A stretch of 33,334 nucleotides of DNA. Source: Phycisphaerae bacterium (GTDB lineage Bacteria; Planctomycetota; Phycisphaerae; SM23-33). Made by a program: the position numbers and the translations under genes. Every line of letters begins with the position of its first letter. Position 1 is the first letter of the stretch. This document shows, piece by piece, positions 15,427 through 24,894 of this stretch. The notes under the pieces are model-generated. The model saw only the letters and a list, made by a program, of their open reading frames with translations. It made no database searches and had not been told where the DNA came from. Where the stretch lies: assembly GCA_016782885.1 (NCBI GenBank), contig JADHXQ010000055.1:1-33334 (forward strand), given 5' to 3'.

Positions 15427-17382
15427 TCAACCGACCGATCCGTCGAACATCTTCTGCGCGGCGTCGGCGATGTTCCTGGGACTCAGCGAGGCCATCTCGA
15501 GGGTCTCTTCGGGACTCTTGGCGCTCTTGGGCGTGTCGGTCACGTACATCGTCCTGACGGTCACGCCGAGATCGCTTGCTGCCGCGGCGGCACAGATTTC
15601 GTCGCCTACGCCTCCGGCGAAGTTGTCTTCGACCACCAGTATCTGTCCCCTGCAGTCGTCACCGATCTTGAGTATTTCTTCGGTATCGAGCGGTATGGAA
15701 TACGCGTCGATGAGACCCGCGTTGAGCCCGGCGGTTTCTTCGAGCAGTTCAATGGCCTGGCGGGCGACGTGAACCATGTACCCGCTGGCGACGATGGCGA
15801 TATCCTCACCGTCGATAAGATGCTTGAACCCGCCCATCGTGAACTCTTCGTCGGAATCGTAGATGAAGGGCACGTCCGGGCGATGGGTCCGCATGTAGCA
15901 CATACCGTCGACGTTGGCCATCAGTTCAGTCAACTTGAACGCGCTGACCGCGTCCGAAGGCAGCATTACCCTGACCGCCGGAGCCCCGTCGGTGCGCCGG
16001 CGCGAGTGCGCGATGCTCCGGAAGAACGCCACGTCCGGAAGGGACATCTGGCTGGGTCCGTCTGCGGCCAGCGATATACCGGCGTGCGAACCGCACAGTT
16101 TGATGTTCGCGTGCGAGATCGCGGCCATCTCAATCTGGTCGTAGGCTCGGGACATGAACTTTGCGAAGGTCGAAACGAACGGGATCCGCCCCGCCGCCGC
16201 CAATCCGGCGGCTGCGGAGATCATGTTCTGCTCGGCAATTCGAGCTTCGAAGTAGCGGTCCGTGTATTTCTGGGCGAACATTTCGCTGAAAGTGGAGTTT
16301 TTCACGTCCGCGTCGATACCGACGATCCGCGGATCGGCGCCAATTGCCAACAGGGCGGCGCCGTATGCCCGGCGTGTCGAGAGTTTCTTCTCGGCGAGCG
16401 GACCTTCCCACCCGGCAGCCGTCAGGGCATCTTCGAACGAACCGGCGGATATCTCCTCGCCGCCCGGGGCTTCGATAACCTGCGGTGCGGGAATTTCAGC
16501 GGCCGCCGCGTCGTCGCCGTCAGCGACACCGAGTTCGGCGGCCTTGGCGTCGAGATCAGCCAGCGCCTTGAGCAGCCCTTCAGCATTCAAAACCTTACCG
16601 TGATAGCTGCGGTCCTGCAATTCGGTAACGCCCCAGCCCTTTATCGTGTTGGCTACTATCGCGATCGGTTTCTCGCCGGCTTCTGCCGACAGTGCTCCGA
16701 TTACCTGCTCCCAGTCGTGCCCGTCGATAACCTTCACGTCGAAACCGAACGCTTCGAGCTTGCCCTGCAGCGTCTCGGCGGATTGCTGCGATGAAACGTA
16801 GTCGCTCTGGCCTTGCCCGTTGCAGTTGAAAATCGTGTATACGCTCGTCAGCTTGTGGTCCGCGATGAAGTCCAGCGCTTCAAAGATCTGTCCTTCGCGA
16901 GACTCGCCGTCACCGCAGATGCAGTAGATTTTTGCGTTACCGCCCGCGACTCTGTTCCCACACGCCAGTCCCGCGGCCACCGACAGCCCCTGCCCCAGCG
17001 AACCGGTGGCGGCATCGAAGAACGGGAAACCGACAGCCGGATTCGGATGCCCGTCCAGCACGCTGTCGCCTTCTCGCAGCGTCAGTGCGTCGTCGAAGCG
17101 AAGTTCCGACGGTTGATCGGAAGTTCCGACGATCCCGCCGAGTTCGCAATATGCCGCGTATATCACGGGCACAGCGTGCCCTTCGGACAGGACGAGTCTA
17201 TCGGCGCCCTTGTTCCACGGATTCTTCGGATCGTACCGCATCACGCGATACATCAGTGCGGTGGTGATGTGCAATAGCGACAGGGCGCTTGAGGGGTGTC
17301 CGCTGCCCGCCTGAGTGCACATCTTCGCAATCTGCCTGGCCAGCTTAATCGCCTTACCATCCAGTGCCTTGTAGTCTGCCAT
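15427..17382 (-). CDS. tkt: transketolase
   Basis: A 651-residue full-length thiamine-diphosphate enzyme of the pentose phosphate and Calvin-type pathways, moving two-carbon ketol units between sugar phosphates. The start at 17382 has GGAG six bases upstream. The N-terminal half has GSGHP (His29), SEGH (His69) and the ThDP motif GDG (157-159) through NCN (Asn186). The C-terminal half has the cofactor-activating Glu384 (IAEQN). A low-complexity Ala/Pro/Glu linker (about 285-312) joins the halves. Overall it resembles the short animal/archaeal-type branch of about 620 residues rather than E. coli TktA; this is a judgement from motif spacing. It is a single-gene unit with a poor -10 candidate near 17441. 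Confidence 0.95.
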   Translation of the reverse strand: MADYKALDGKAIKLARQIAKMCTQAGSGHPSSALSLLHITTALMYRVMRYDPKNPWNKGADRLVLSEGHAVPVIYAAYCELGGIVGTSDQPSELRFDDALTLREGDSVLDGHPNPAVGFPFFDAATGSLGQGLSVAAGLACGNRVAGGNAKIYCICGDGESREGQIFEALDFIADHKLTSVYTIFNCNGQGQSDYVSSQQSAETLQGKLEAFGFDVKVIDGHDWEQVIGALSAEAGEKPIAIVANTIKGWGVTELQDRSYHGKVLNAEGLLKALADLDAKAAELGVADGDDAAAAEIPAPQVIEAPGGEEISAGSFEDALTAAGWEGPLAEKKLSTRRAYGAALLAIGADPRIVGIDADVKNSTFSEMFAQKYTDRYFEARIAEQNMISAAAGLAAAGRIPFVSTFAKFMSRAYDQIEMAAISHANIKLCGSHAGISLAADGPSQMSLPDVAFFRSIAHSRRRTDGAPAVRVMLPSDAVSAFKLTELMANVDGMCYMRTHRPDVPFIYDSDEEFTMGGFKHLIDGEDIAIVASGYMVHVARQAIELLEETAGLNAGLIDAYSIPLDTEEILKIGDDCRGQILVVEDNFAGGVGDEICAAAAASDLGVTVRTMYVTDTPKSAKSPEETLEMASLSPRNIADAAQKMFDGSVG

Positions 17383-17501
17383 ATCGTTCTCCAATACCCC
17401 CATGACTCGCATGCGGGCGCCCTGTTCACTGTTTGCCTGTATAATACAAAAGGCGAAAGCGATAACACACCGCTTTCCACCTCTAGGGCTCAATAAGATA
17501 T

Positions 17502-17562
17502 CCAAATCCCATGCACAAGGCAAGATAAAAGGTCTGGATTTGGGATTTGATTTCGGATTTGG
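17502..17562. repeat. short ATTTGG-type degenerate repeats
   Basis: GGATTTGG or GGGATTTG occurs at 17536-17543, 17542-17549 and 17555-17562, with the complementary CCAAATCCC at 17502-17510. The 256-bp gap 17383-17638 holds this, leader sequence of the transketolase gene, and no gene. Confidence 0.5.
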
Positions 17563-17638
17563 AACATGTTAACTACACTGGCGTGACAGATATGGCATAT
17601 TCGACAGAAAAATATCGTATCCCCCATCCCTGTATGGA

Positions 17639-19078
17639 TCAGTTCCCCTCGGCATATGTATCGGTAATGGTGGCGAGACCTTTGAAGTGTACGAAGCCCG
17701 CAGGCGTGTCATCTGCAGCCTCTCGATTGACCAGTATCGTCGCGTTGCCCTGCATCACCAGGGGTGACGACGACAGGCCGATAATCGTGCCCGCAATCTC
17801 ACCCGAAATATTCGAGTTGCCCAGGAAGGAGAACTGGTCTGCCGCTATCGTCCCGTTGATGCTGTTCACACTACCGCAGAATTGCACACCAAAGCCCGGG
17901 GCGAGGATGACCGTTCCGTCCTGGGCCTTGACGGCCTGGAACTCAGGGGTGTCGGGCAGGGCGTCGACACCGGGGGCGGTGACCTGGCCTTTGAAGAGGA
18001 GTTCGTTGGGACCGGCCAGTCCGGTGGCGTCCTGGGTGACTATGATCGCGTTGAGCACAGCCTTTGACTTGAAAGTAACCGTGTTGGGCGACTCGATGTA
18101 CAGGATACCGTTGATTACGGTGTCCTGCTTGAATTCGGGATTTGTGCCGGCGAGTATACGGGCATTGTTTACGACCAGACCCGGACCGTCGAGATTGGTA
18201 TCGGAGTCGATCACAGTGGTAGTCAAGCCTTCAAAAGGCGTGAGGTCAAGTTCGGGGAAATCGGGATCTTCCGGGAGGCGGTGTACGTGATTGTCGACTA
18301 TCTCGGCGATATCGGATGAACCGCCCACGCTCAGCCCGCCGCCCTGGAGGTGTACCGAGTCTACACCCTCGGCCGTCAGGAACAGGTCGCCGCCAATAGT
18401 GGCGCTCCCGCCAACTGAAATCGCAAAGGCTTCCTGGTTTACCGACAGGATGTTTGCCTCGTCCGACGACGTCATACCGTCAATAGTCGCATTCCCGCTG
18501 ACGGATATGCTCCCTTTGGACGCGACGGCGTAATTGAACGCATCGGCCGAAACGGACACCATCTTCATGTCGAGACTGACCGTCCGCGACGCCAACCCGC
18601 ACGATCCGGTCGAAGTCAGGCGGCAGCGCGGCGTGCCCTCCGCATCGGGCGCCAGGACGGAGACCGAACAAGTAAAACTCGACGCCCCCGCGCTAATCTC
18701 CGGCAGCGAGATCGTGGAGCCACTGTAAGACACCGTCTGATCGCTTACGTTGGCCGTCCCGTCGACTATACTTGCGAGTCCCCCGGACAGGTTCTCCATG
18801 AGAGTCTCGCTGTTCGTGGCGGCGGGCATTCTGAGTCTGGCGAAACTCATGATCATGAACTGCAGCCCGCTCTCAGCCGACAACTGGGCCGAAATGGCGT
18901 CTTTCATGTGCTGGTTGCGACTGAGATTCACGTTAGTCGAACTTGCCAAGGCGACCGTCATCACGGTCATCAGCGCAAGCATCACAAGTGCAAAGATATA
19001 TGCAACACCGTGTCCGGATCGAGGCGGTCTCTTGCGACCCCTCCCATTGATGGGATTGATTTGATAGCGCAAGTACAT
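17639..19078 (-). CDS. PilX-like type IV pilus-associated protein
   Basis: A 479-residue protein with one N-terminal membrane helix (residues 24-46, GVAYIFALVMLALMTVMTVALASS) after a basic cytosolic start. It continues with the SSTNVNLSRNQHMKDAISAQLSAESGLQ pattern of PilX/minor-pilin-like proteins. The rest is Ser/Gly/Thr-rich with repeated SVSGNATIDG and SVGGSATIGG-like turns, suggesting a beta-helix or bactofilin-like fold. The start at 19078 is supported by AAGGA. The gene probably has its own promoter, as a TATATATAT run lies just upstream. Other pilus genes are absent from the window. The role is probably in pili or a pseudopilus, by analogy only. Confidence 0.75.
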   Translation of the reverse strand: MYLRYQINPINGRGRKRPPRSGHGVAYIFALVMLALMTVMTVALASSTNVNLSRNQHMKDAISAQLSAESGLQFMIMSFARLRMPAATNSETLMENLSGGLASIVDGTANVSDQTVSYSGSTISLPEISAGASSFTCSVSVLAPDAEGTPRCRLTSTGSCGLASRTVSLDMKMVSVSADAFNYAVASKGSISVSGNATIDGMTSSDEANILSVNQEAFAISVGGSATIGGDLFLTAEGVDSVHLQGGGLSVGGSSDIAEIVDNHVHRLPEDPDFPELDLTPFEGLTTTVIDSDTNLDGPGLVVNNARILAGTNPEFKQDTVINGILYIESPNTVTFKSKAVLNAIIVTQDATGLAGPNELLFKGQVTAPGVDALPDTPEFQAVKAQDGTVILAPGFGVQFCGSVNSINGTIAADQFSFLGNSNISGEIAGTIIGLSSSPLVMQGNATILVNREAADDTPAGFVHFKGLATITDTYAEGN

Positions 19079-19149
19079 TTTCCGTATCCTTCCAACCGCC
19101 CTGTGCCTATAGGAAATGTACGATATATATACCCGACAAATCACAAATT

Positions 19150-19179
19150 CCCCGCATATTTGCGCACAAACACGCGGGG
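19150..19179. terminator. GC-stem hairpin with T-run
   Basis: CCCCGC (19150-19155) pairs with GCGGGG (19174-19179), with an inner TTTG-CAAA hairpin. The plus strand continues with ATTTTTG and the minus strand with AATTTGTG. By position it should end the minus-strand oxidoreductase gene; by T-run it points the other way, so the direction is unresolved. Confidence 0.45.
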
Positions 19180-19286
19180 ATTTTTGTTACCGTAACGAAC
19201 TGTCTTAAAACGATTTACTCAGCTTCGATCTTCAGCCCCCCCAAGGGCGAACCATAGCACGCACCCACGCGGGCTTTTCGTATTGA

Positions 19287-20498
19287 CTACCAGAGCCCCC
19301 AAGGCTCGCGGGCCGCCCGGTCGAGCCAGCGGGCCGCTTCTTTGTCACCGATGATCTCTTCCTTGACCGGGTCCCACTTCAAAGGCCTCTTGAGCCAGTA
19401 AGCGATATTGCCCAGGTGAGCATGGGTGGCGGTGCGGTGTGCGACCTCGATATCGCGGAAGGGTTTCTGGCGAGTGCGTACGCAATGGAGGAAATCTCCG
19501 ATCAGACCGCCGCTGCCTTTGTAGTTGGGAATCTGAATGTTCGGGGGCGATTTCTTTCGCGTACCCTTGGGTCCGGGAATCTTGCCTTCAGAGCCCTTGA
19601 AACACAACTGCGCCCATCCGCCTCCGTGGTAGATCTTCACACCATTGGCGAACTTGTAGGTCAGTTGTTTGACGTCTTTCCCGTCGGGCGGGGTGATCTC
19701 GATCGGACCGGTCATGTGCAGTTGCAGGGCGAACATCGCCCCGCCGAACACGTGGCAGCCCCAGTCGGTCATACCGCCGCCGGAATAATCGCGGTACGGG
19801 CGGAAACCTCCCCTGATCAAATTCGGATGGAACGGGCGCTTGGGCGCCGGACCAAGCCACATGTCCCAGTCGACACCGGGGGGCGTTTTCTCGCCCTTGA
19901 GATGGCAGGGGCCCGACGGACCGCCGACATTCACCCAGGCCTCTTTGACCTCACCGATCGCGCCGCCCCGGACCATCTTGTGGAACCAGTTGTAGTCGCC
20001 CCATACCCGCTGGGATCCGCCGGAGAAAACCCGACCGTAGCGCCGGGCGGCCTTGACCATCGCGCGCCCCTGGCGGATCGTCAAAGTTTCGGGCTTCTCG
20101 CAGAAGACGTCCTTTCCGTGCTTCATCGCCTCGATGGAAATCCCCGCATGCCAGTGGTCCGGTGTGCCGATCAGTACAGCCTCTATGTCCTTTCGCCCGG
20201 TGATCTCCCGGAAGTCGGTGTACGTCTTGCAATCTTTGGACTTGTAGCGCCCGTCGACCATGCCCTTGGCCTTGGCGCAATGGTCGGCGACAACGTCACA
20301 AACAGCGACCACATGAACGTTCTTGTGTCCCAGGAAACCGCCCAGGTCTCCACGGCCCCGACCGCCCATTCCGATACCGCCAACCGTGAGCCGGTCGTTT
20401 GCGCCGAAAACTTTGGAGTTGATGAACAGTGGAACCGCGGCGGTGAGGGCTGCTTTTTTCATGAAACCGCGACGCGTTGCTTGTGACTTATCCGCCAT
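19287..20498 (-). CDS. Gfo/Idh/MocA oxidoreductase, Tat-exported
   Basis: A 403-residue sugar-oxidoreductase-family protein with a twin-arginine signal (ATRRGFMKK, Arg9-Arg10). The Rossmann glycine motif is GGIGMGGRGRG (40-50), and the family EKP lies at 134-136 (DVFCEKPETL). The central DMWLGPAP and DWGCHVFGGAM and the terminal LKRPLKWDPVKEEI are typical of planctomycete members. GGAG eight bases before the ATG supports the start. It differs clearly from the copy at 5004-6287 and stands apart from any hydrolase gene, so it is not a recent duplicate. Substrate unknown; probably an NAD(P)-linked sugar oxidoreductase outside the cytoplasm. Confidence 0.92.
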   Translation of the reverse strand: MADKSQATRRGFMKKAALTAAVPLFINSKVFGANDRLTVGGIGMGGRGRGDLGGFLGHKNVHVVAVCDVVADHCAKAKGMVDGRYKSKDCKTYTDFREITGRKDIEAVLIGTPDHWHAGISIEAMKHGKDVFCEKPETLTIRQGRAMVKAARRYGRVFSGGSQRVWGDYNWFHKMVRGGAIGEVKEAWVNVGGPSGPCHLKGEKTPPGVDWDMWLGPAPKRPFHPNLIRGGFRPYRDYSGGGMTDWGCHVFGGAMFALQLHMTGPIEITPPDGKDVKQLTYKFANGVKIYHGGGWAQLCFKGSEGKIPGPKGTRKKSPPNIQIPNYKGSGGLIGDFLHCVRTRQKPFRDIEVAHRTATHAHLGNIAYWLKRPLKWDPVKEEIIGDKEAARWLDRAAREPWGLW

Positions 20499-20570
20499 GT
20501 TAGTATCTCCGTTGCTCAGTTAGTTCGTTGCTTCTGTTTTCCGCTGTTGAACGACAAGATCGGCGTGTTC

Positions 20571-20587
20571 AAGTATCAAGTATACTT
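20571..20587. promoter_or_regulatory. AAGTATACTT palindrome with extra half-site
   Basis: A perfect 10-bp dyad AAGTATACTT (20578-20587) is preceded by the half-site AAGTAT (20571-20576). It lies between two divergent genes, about 75 bp from the oxidoreductase start, and could be an operator. Confidence 0.3.
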
Positions 20588-20676
20588 TTCGATGCCCCTG
20601 ATGCAATCGCAAAAATCCGCCGCCGGAACCGCCCTCTTGCGGGCGAAGGCATCAACGCTCTACACTGTCCGGTGTA

Positions 20677-21456
20677 ATGACCGCATCGAACGATGACATG
20701 CTGCGATACCAGCGACAGATGGCCTTTGGCGAAATCGGCCTGACCGGGCAGCGCGCGCTACAGGCGGCTTCAGCACTCATAGCCGGTGTCGGAGGACTCG
20801 GTTCGTGGGCGGCTGAACTTCTGGCCAGGAGCGGAGTCGGACGCCTGGTAATCGCCGACGACGACAAAGTAGACCTGACCAACATCCACCGCCAGGGACT
20901 TTACGATCAGACCGACGCCGCTGAAGGCAAGCCCAAGGTCCACGCCGCAGCCGAGCGGTTGGCGGAAATCAACTCCGCGGTGATCGTCGAACCCCACCAG
21001 CTCCGCGTCGATGCGGGCAACATCGCCTCCCTTGCCGGTCGGACCGACCTGATAATCGACGGGACGGACAACTTCCTGGCGCGATTCATCATCAACGATT
21101 ACTCGGTCAAGTATTCGCTGCCCTGGATCTTCGCGGGCGTGGTAGCGTCCGAAGCCCAACTGATGCCCGTGATCCCGTCGAAAACCGCCTGTCTGCGATG
21201 CGTTTTCGACGCCCCGCCGCCGCCCTGCACCGATCCGACGTGCCGCGAGATCGGCGTGCTCGGACCGGCCGTTGCGACCATAGCGGCCATGCAGACCGCC
21301 GAAGCAGTAAAGATACTCGCCGGCAGGTCCGATGCGGTATCGCCGTTCCTGACGAAGATCGACTTCTGGACGAATCAGATCCAGCGGCTGGCGGCCGACA
21401 GATCGCCGGACTGCCCCTGCTGCCGGGGCGGGCACTTCGACTATCTCGACGCCTGA
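20677..21456 (+). CDS. ThiF/MoeB/HesA family E1-like adenylyltransferase
   Basis: A 259-residue ubiquitin-activating-type enzyme that adenylates the C-terminus of a small sulfur-carrier protein. The ATP-binding motif is GVGGLGS (about 37-43), followed by the acidic IADDDKVDLTNIHRQ. DGTDNF (128-133) is conserved. Zinc ligands are C172/C175 and a C-terminal C-P-C-C cluster (246-249). Cys189 before GVLGP sits where MoeB/ThiF proteins have a conserved Cys. No ThiS, MoaD or CysO partner is near, so thiamine, molybdopterin and cysteine pathways cannot be told apart. The start ATG lacks a clear Shine-Dalgarno sequence; residue 8 is an alternative Met. Confidence 0.9.
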   Translation: MTASNDDMLRYQRQMAFGEIGLTGQRALQAASALIAGVGGLGSWAAELLARSGVGRLVIADDDKVDLTNIHRQGLYDQTDAAEGKPKVHAAAERLAEINSAVIVEPHQLRVDAGNIASLAGRTDLIIDGTDNFLARFIINDYSVKYSLPWIFAGVVASEAQLMPVIPSKTACLRCVFDAPPPPCTDPTCREIGVLGPAVATIAAMQTAEAVKILAGRSDAVSPFLTKIDFWTNQIQRLAADRSPDCPCCRGGHFDYLDA

Positions 21457-21520
21457 GGGCGGCGCATTCCGGAGAATGGAGTCTTACCGGGATCGACAGA
21501 ACCGTGTTTCGAAACCACGT

Positions 21521-23260
21521 TTAACCGAACGTCCTGGTGACGGCCGACTCAATGCCCGAGAATAGCGCAGGCCCCCCGCGTCGGAGGTTGCGCAGACTGT
21601 AACCGCCCTCCTGTACGACGAGCAGTGGCAGGCCCATCGATCCCAGTCGTCGGCCAATCCGGTTCATCGTGCTGACGGGCACGCGAAACGATCCCGTAGG
21701 ATCTCCCTTGAGCATATCGAACCCCAGCGATACCACCAGCATGGCGGCCTTAAAACGTTCGATCTGGTCGACGGCCTTTTCAAAGGCGCCGATGTGCGCC
21801 TTTCCGTCCGCACCCTCCGGGAGCGGGAAGTTGCGATTGAACCCCAACCCCCGCCCCTCTCCGGTCTCGTCGGCAAAACCGCTGAAATGCGGGTAGGCGA
21901 TGCGGGGGTGGCCGTGGATCGAGAGTGTGAGCACGTCGTTTCGATCGTAGAAAATATCCTGCGTTCCGTTACCGTGGTGGTAGTCGATGTCGAGCACGGC
22001 GATCTTGCCCACCTCGCTGAGTCTGTGGGCGGCGATTGCGGCGTTGTTGAAGTAGCAGAACCCGCCGAACGTGCGCTTACCGGCGTGATGCCCCGGGGGG
22101 CGGCAAAGGGCGTAGGTCACCGGTCTGCCTGAGAGGAGTTCTTCGGTGGCGGTAAGGGCCACATCCACCGCGCCGCGTGCCGCCTCGTAAGCGTTGCGGT
22201 CCAGCGGGGTGAATGTATCTACGCAGTAATACCCCGCCCGGACGGCGAGATCCCTGGGCGGTCGTTCAGGCCGGCGTATGGGAAACACGTAAGGGTAGAC
22301 GGGGCGGTTCGACTCGAGCTTCCGGCAGACGGCCTTGAGGTAATTCACGAAATCGGCGTCGTGGACGGCGCGAATCGCCCTCTCCCCGAACCGTCGCGGC
22401 GCAATGTCGGCGAACAGACCGATAGGCTCGATCCCTTCGAGGACCGCTCCGATTCTCGCGGGGCGTTCGACGTATCCTCGTTGATGGACGAGGTGCATGG
22501 CGTGCTTTCTGGCGACCACCAGAGCGAAGGGTTTCTCCAACCGGCTGGACTGCACCTCGCAAACGTTCGATCTGCGTTTGACGTACCGCGGCGCTCGGAA
22601 TTGCACCGGGTCGTCCGTGATCGATTCGACCACCCGTTCAATATAATCCGGGTCGACCTCCCGGCTGTGCTTCCGCCGGATGATGAGACGGACGGCAAGG
22701 CGGGCCTCGTCCCGTGAAAGAGGCGTCGTGCGGCCCAGCCCGTCGAACAGGAGGAACCCCGCCGGTAGACGGGGAGTCGGTATTTCGTAAATCGTGTTGA
22801 TGATGGGGTACACGCCGTATCGTTCGTAGAACCGAAGGCGCTGACGGCTCTGGGCCAGTTCGATCGTATCGTGAACGTCAGCCGGCTCGTCGGACAGCGA
22901 CTCGATGTACATTCCGCGCGAACCAAGCTGGCGGACGGCGTCGCGGGCGCCCTCGTACAACGCGCCGCCCAGACCGCCGCCCTGGATCTTCGGGGCGATC
23001 CCGATAAAGTCGAGAAACGAACTGTTGATCTCCGGGAAGTGCAGGATTAGCGCAAAACCGGTGACGCGCCGGCGAGCACCCTCGGAGACCAGCAGCAGCG
23101 CCCGGTATCCGTATCGGAACGGGTGGTCCAGTATGTGCGGTATCTTCTCCGCATAGCCGGGAATGTAGGCGAAAACCGCCCGGAAAATATCCTTGACTTG
23201 CTCGATGCGGTCGCGGTCGGCCGGTAACCCGGTACTGTAGACGCGTCGGATTCGTATCAT
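21521..23260 (-). CDS. GNAT acetyltransferase fused to histone-deacetylase-family domain
   Basis: A 579-residue two-domain protein. Residues 1-160 form a GNAT fold with acetyl-CoA motif IAPKIQGGGLGGALYE (88-103). Residues 170-330 are a linker of unclear identity, part of which matches the entry segment of deacetylases. Residues 335-579 are a zinc-dependent histone-deacetylase/acetylpolyamine amidohydrolase domain with intact active-site residues: tandem His391-His392 (PGHHA), zinc ligands Asp426, His428 and Asp515, and catalytic Tyr554 (EGGY). The same polypeptide could thus both add and remove acetyl groups. Natural substrates might be lysines or polyamines. It converges with the ThiF-like gene. 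Confidence 0.92.
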   Translation of the reverse strand: MIRIRRVYSTGLPADRDRIEQVKDIFRAVFAYIPGYAEKIPHILDHPFRYGYRALLLVSEGARRRVTGFALILHFPEINSSFLDFIGIAPKIQGGGLGGALYEGARDAVRQLGSRGMYIESLSDEPADVHDTIELAQSRQRLRFYERYGVYPIINTIYEIPTPRLPAGFLLFDGLGRTTPLSRDEARLAVRLIIRRKHSREVDPDYIERVVESITDDPVQFRAPRYVKRRSNVCEVQSSRLEKPFALVVARKHAMHLVHQRGYVERPARIGAVLEGIEPIGLFADIAPRRFGERAIRAVHDADFVNYLKAVCRKLESNRPVYPYVFPIRRPERPPRDLAVRAGYYCVDTFTPLDRNAYEAARGAVDVALTATEELLSGRPVTYALCRPPGHHAGKRTFGGFCYFNNAAIAAHRLSEVGKIAVLDIDYHHGNGTQDIFYDRNDVLTLSIHGHPRIAYPHFSGFADETGEGRGLGFNRNFPLPEGADGKAHIGAFEKAVDQIERFKAAMLVVSLGFDMLKGDPTGSFRVPVSTMNRIGRRLGSMGLPLLVVQEGGYSLRNLRRGGPALFSGIESAVTRTFG

Positions 23261-23580
23261 ACTTGTTATCCCGTCGACCTGATGAGACAGCCGGGGGCGC
23301 CCTGACCGGACACCGGATACTGATACTCGCTGATATCTGTGCTAACGTACCTTTGTTCGAATCCACTGTCAAGACGGTCCGTAGCATCCCGAGCGCTTCA
23401 CAACGGGTCCGCTTTCGGTCCCCGCCGCGAAAAACACCCCGTGAGAATGCGTTTGCACTGGGCCAATCAGCCCGGAGTGTTGAATCTCGGGGACAAATCG
23501 AGTACATTCTGATTCGGCTGGACGCATGCCCGCAAGGCGATGCGGAAATCACTCTCGATCACTAACACAGGAAATCAGCC
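23261..23580. other. intergenic region between divergent genes
   Basis: This 320-bp gap has no convincing gene. It holds the cysK promoter candidate at 23480-23508. The GTTCGAATCC-like stretch near 23355 was checked as a tRNA T-loop and has no matching stem. Confidence 0.6.
23480..23508 (+). promoter_or_regulatory. sigma70-type promoter for cysK operon
   Basis: TTGAAT at 23480-23485 and TACATT at 23503-23508 have a 17-bp spacer, about 73 bp before the cysK start. Both boxes match consensus at most positions. Confidence 0.55.
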
Positions 23581-24549
23581 ATGGGCAGAATCTACAACGA
23601 CATCACCGAGACGATCGGAAATACACCGCTTGTAAAAATCCGCAACCTTATCAAATCCGATGCGACGGTGCTGGTCAAGCTTGAGAGTTTCAACCCGATG
23701 GCCTCGGTCAAAGACCGCATAGCGCTGGCAATGATCCGGACCGGGGAACAGAACGGAACGATAAAGCCCGGGTCAGTCATTATCGAACCGACGAGCGGTA
23801 ATACGGGAATCGGACTGGCGCTGGTCTGCAAGGCCCGGGGTTATCGCTGCATACTGACCATGCCCGATTCCATGAGCGCCGAGCGCCGCGGCGTGCTGGA
23901 GGCCATGGGCGCCGAGGTCGAACTGACGCCCGCCGCAGCGGGAATGACCGGCGCCATTCAGCGGGCCGAAGACCTCCTGACCGAGATCCCCAACGCGGTC
24001 ATGCCGCAGCAGTTCACCAACCCCGCCAACCCCGAAATACACAGAACAACCACCGCGATGGAAATCTGGAACGATACCGACGGGCAGGTCGACATAGTGA
24101 TAGCCGGCGCAGGTACGGGAGGCACGATCTCCGGAATCGCCGCCGGACTGAAGGAACGCAAACCCTCGGTCCGGGCCATTGCGGTCGAACCCGCCCAGAG
24201 CGCCGTGCTTACCCAAACCGCTTCAGGCGAAGAACCCAAGCCCGGATCGCACAGGATCCAGGGCATCGGTGCGGGATTCATCCCCGAAGTGCTGGATGTC
24301 GACCTGGTTGATGAGATCATCGCCGTAGACGATGCGGACGCCTTAATATGGACGCGCCGGGCGGCCGACGACGAAGCGCTGTTCGTCGGAATATCCTCCG
24401 GAGCGGCACTGAAGGCCGCCGATACCGTCGCCCGCCGATCGGATTCCGCGGGCAAGACAATCGTGGTAATCTGCCCCGATTGCGGTCAACGGTATCTATC
24501 GGCAGGCGTCTTCAGAACAGCAACCAGCACACCCGTCGACATCGACTGA
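23581..24549 (+). CDS. cysK: cysteine synthase (O-acetylserine sulfhydrylase)
   Basis: A 322-residue PLP enzyme that makes cysteine from O-acetylserine and sulfide in the cytoplasm. The PLP lysine is Lys44 ([11 protein letters not shown]). The substrate loop is [12 protein letters not shown] (69-80), and the phosphate-binding glycine loop is GTGGTISG. Length is normal. AGGAAA just upstream supports the start. The gene leads an operon with a small monooxygenase gene (20 bp on) and a PHP phosphatase gene (16 bp further). A YciV-type nucleotide phosphatase fits sulfur metabolism, since it can act on 3',5'-nucleoside bisphosphates such as the PAP formed in sulfate assimilation. CysK and CysM cannot be fully separated by eye. 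Confidence 0.95.
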   Translation: MGRIYNDITETIGNTPLVKIRNLIKSDATVLVKLESFNPMASVKDRIALAMIRTGEQNGTIKPGSVIIEPTSGNTGIGLALVCKARGYRCILTMPDSMSAERRGVLEAMGAEVELTPAAAGMTGAIQRAEDLLTEIPNAVMPQQFTNPANPEIHRTTTAMEIWNDTDGQVDIVIAGAGTGGTISGIAAGLKERKPSVRAIAVEPAQSAVLTQTASGEEPKPGSHRIQGIGAGFIPEVLDVDLVDEIIAVDDADALIWTRRAADDEALFVGISSGAALKAADTVARRSDSAGKTIVVICPDCGQRYLSAGVFRTATSTPVDID

Positions 24550-24569
24550 CAGAAAGGAACAACCAGACC

Positions 24570-24878
24570 ATGATTCATGTAATTGCCACAATCCGCATCG
24601 CGCCCGGTAAACGAGACGAATACCTGGAAATTTTCGCGCAGCTCGTTCCAAAAGTTCGCGCCGAGCAGGGGTGCCTGGCATACGGACCGGCGGTTGACGT
24701 CGACAGCGGTATCAGCGTGCAGATGCCCCTGCGCGACAACGTGGTTACCGCGGTTGAACAGTGGTCCGACCTCGATGCGCTCAAGGCCCACATCTCTGCG
24801 CCCCACATGGAAGAGTACAAGGAAAACGTAAAAGATATCGTTGTCGGACTCGACCTCCAGATACTCCAACCGGTCTAA
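24570..24878 (+). CDS. antibiotic biosynthesis monooxygenase-domain protein (YgiN-like)
   Basis: A 102-residue ABM-fold protein (MIHVIATIRIAPGKRDEYLEI..., then EQWSDLDALKAHISAPHM). Members of this dimeric alpha/beta-barrel family include quinol and anthrone monooxygenases and heme-degrading proteins that need no bound cofactor. The pattern here is closest to YgiN-type small-molecule monooxygenases. AAAGGAA at about ten bases supports the ATG. Its place between cysK and a PHP phosphatase gene gives no clear substrate. Confidence 0.9.
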   Translation: MIHVIATIRIAPGKRDEYLEIFAQLVPKVRAEQGCLAYGPAVDVDSGISVQMPLRDNVVTAVEQWSDLDALKAHISAPHMEEYKENVKDIVVGLDLQILQPV

Positions 24879-24894
24879 CCCCTACATACAATCA

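Noticed and set aside
15769-16794. 341-codon plus-strand open frame
   Set aside because: Antisense to transketolase, whose motifs are complete.
23340-23375. GTTCGAATCC resembling a tRNA T-loop
   Set aside because: No complementary T-stem, anticodon arm or acceptor stem can be drawn around it.
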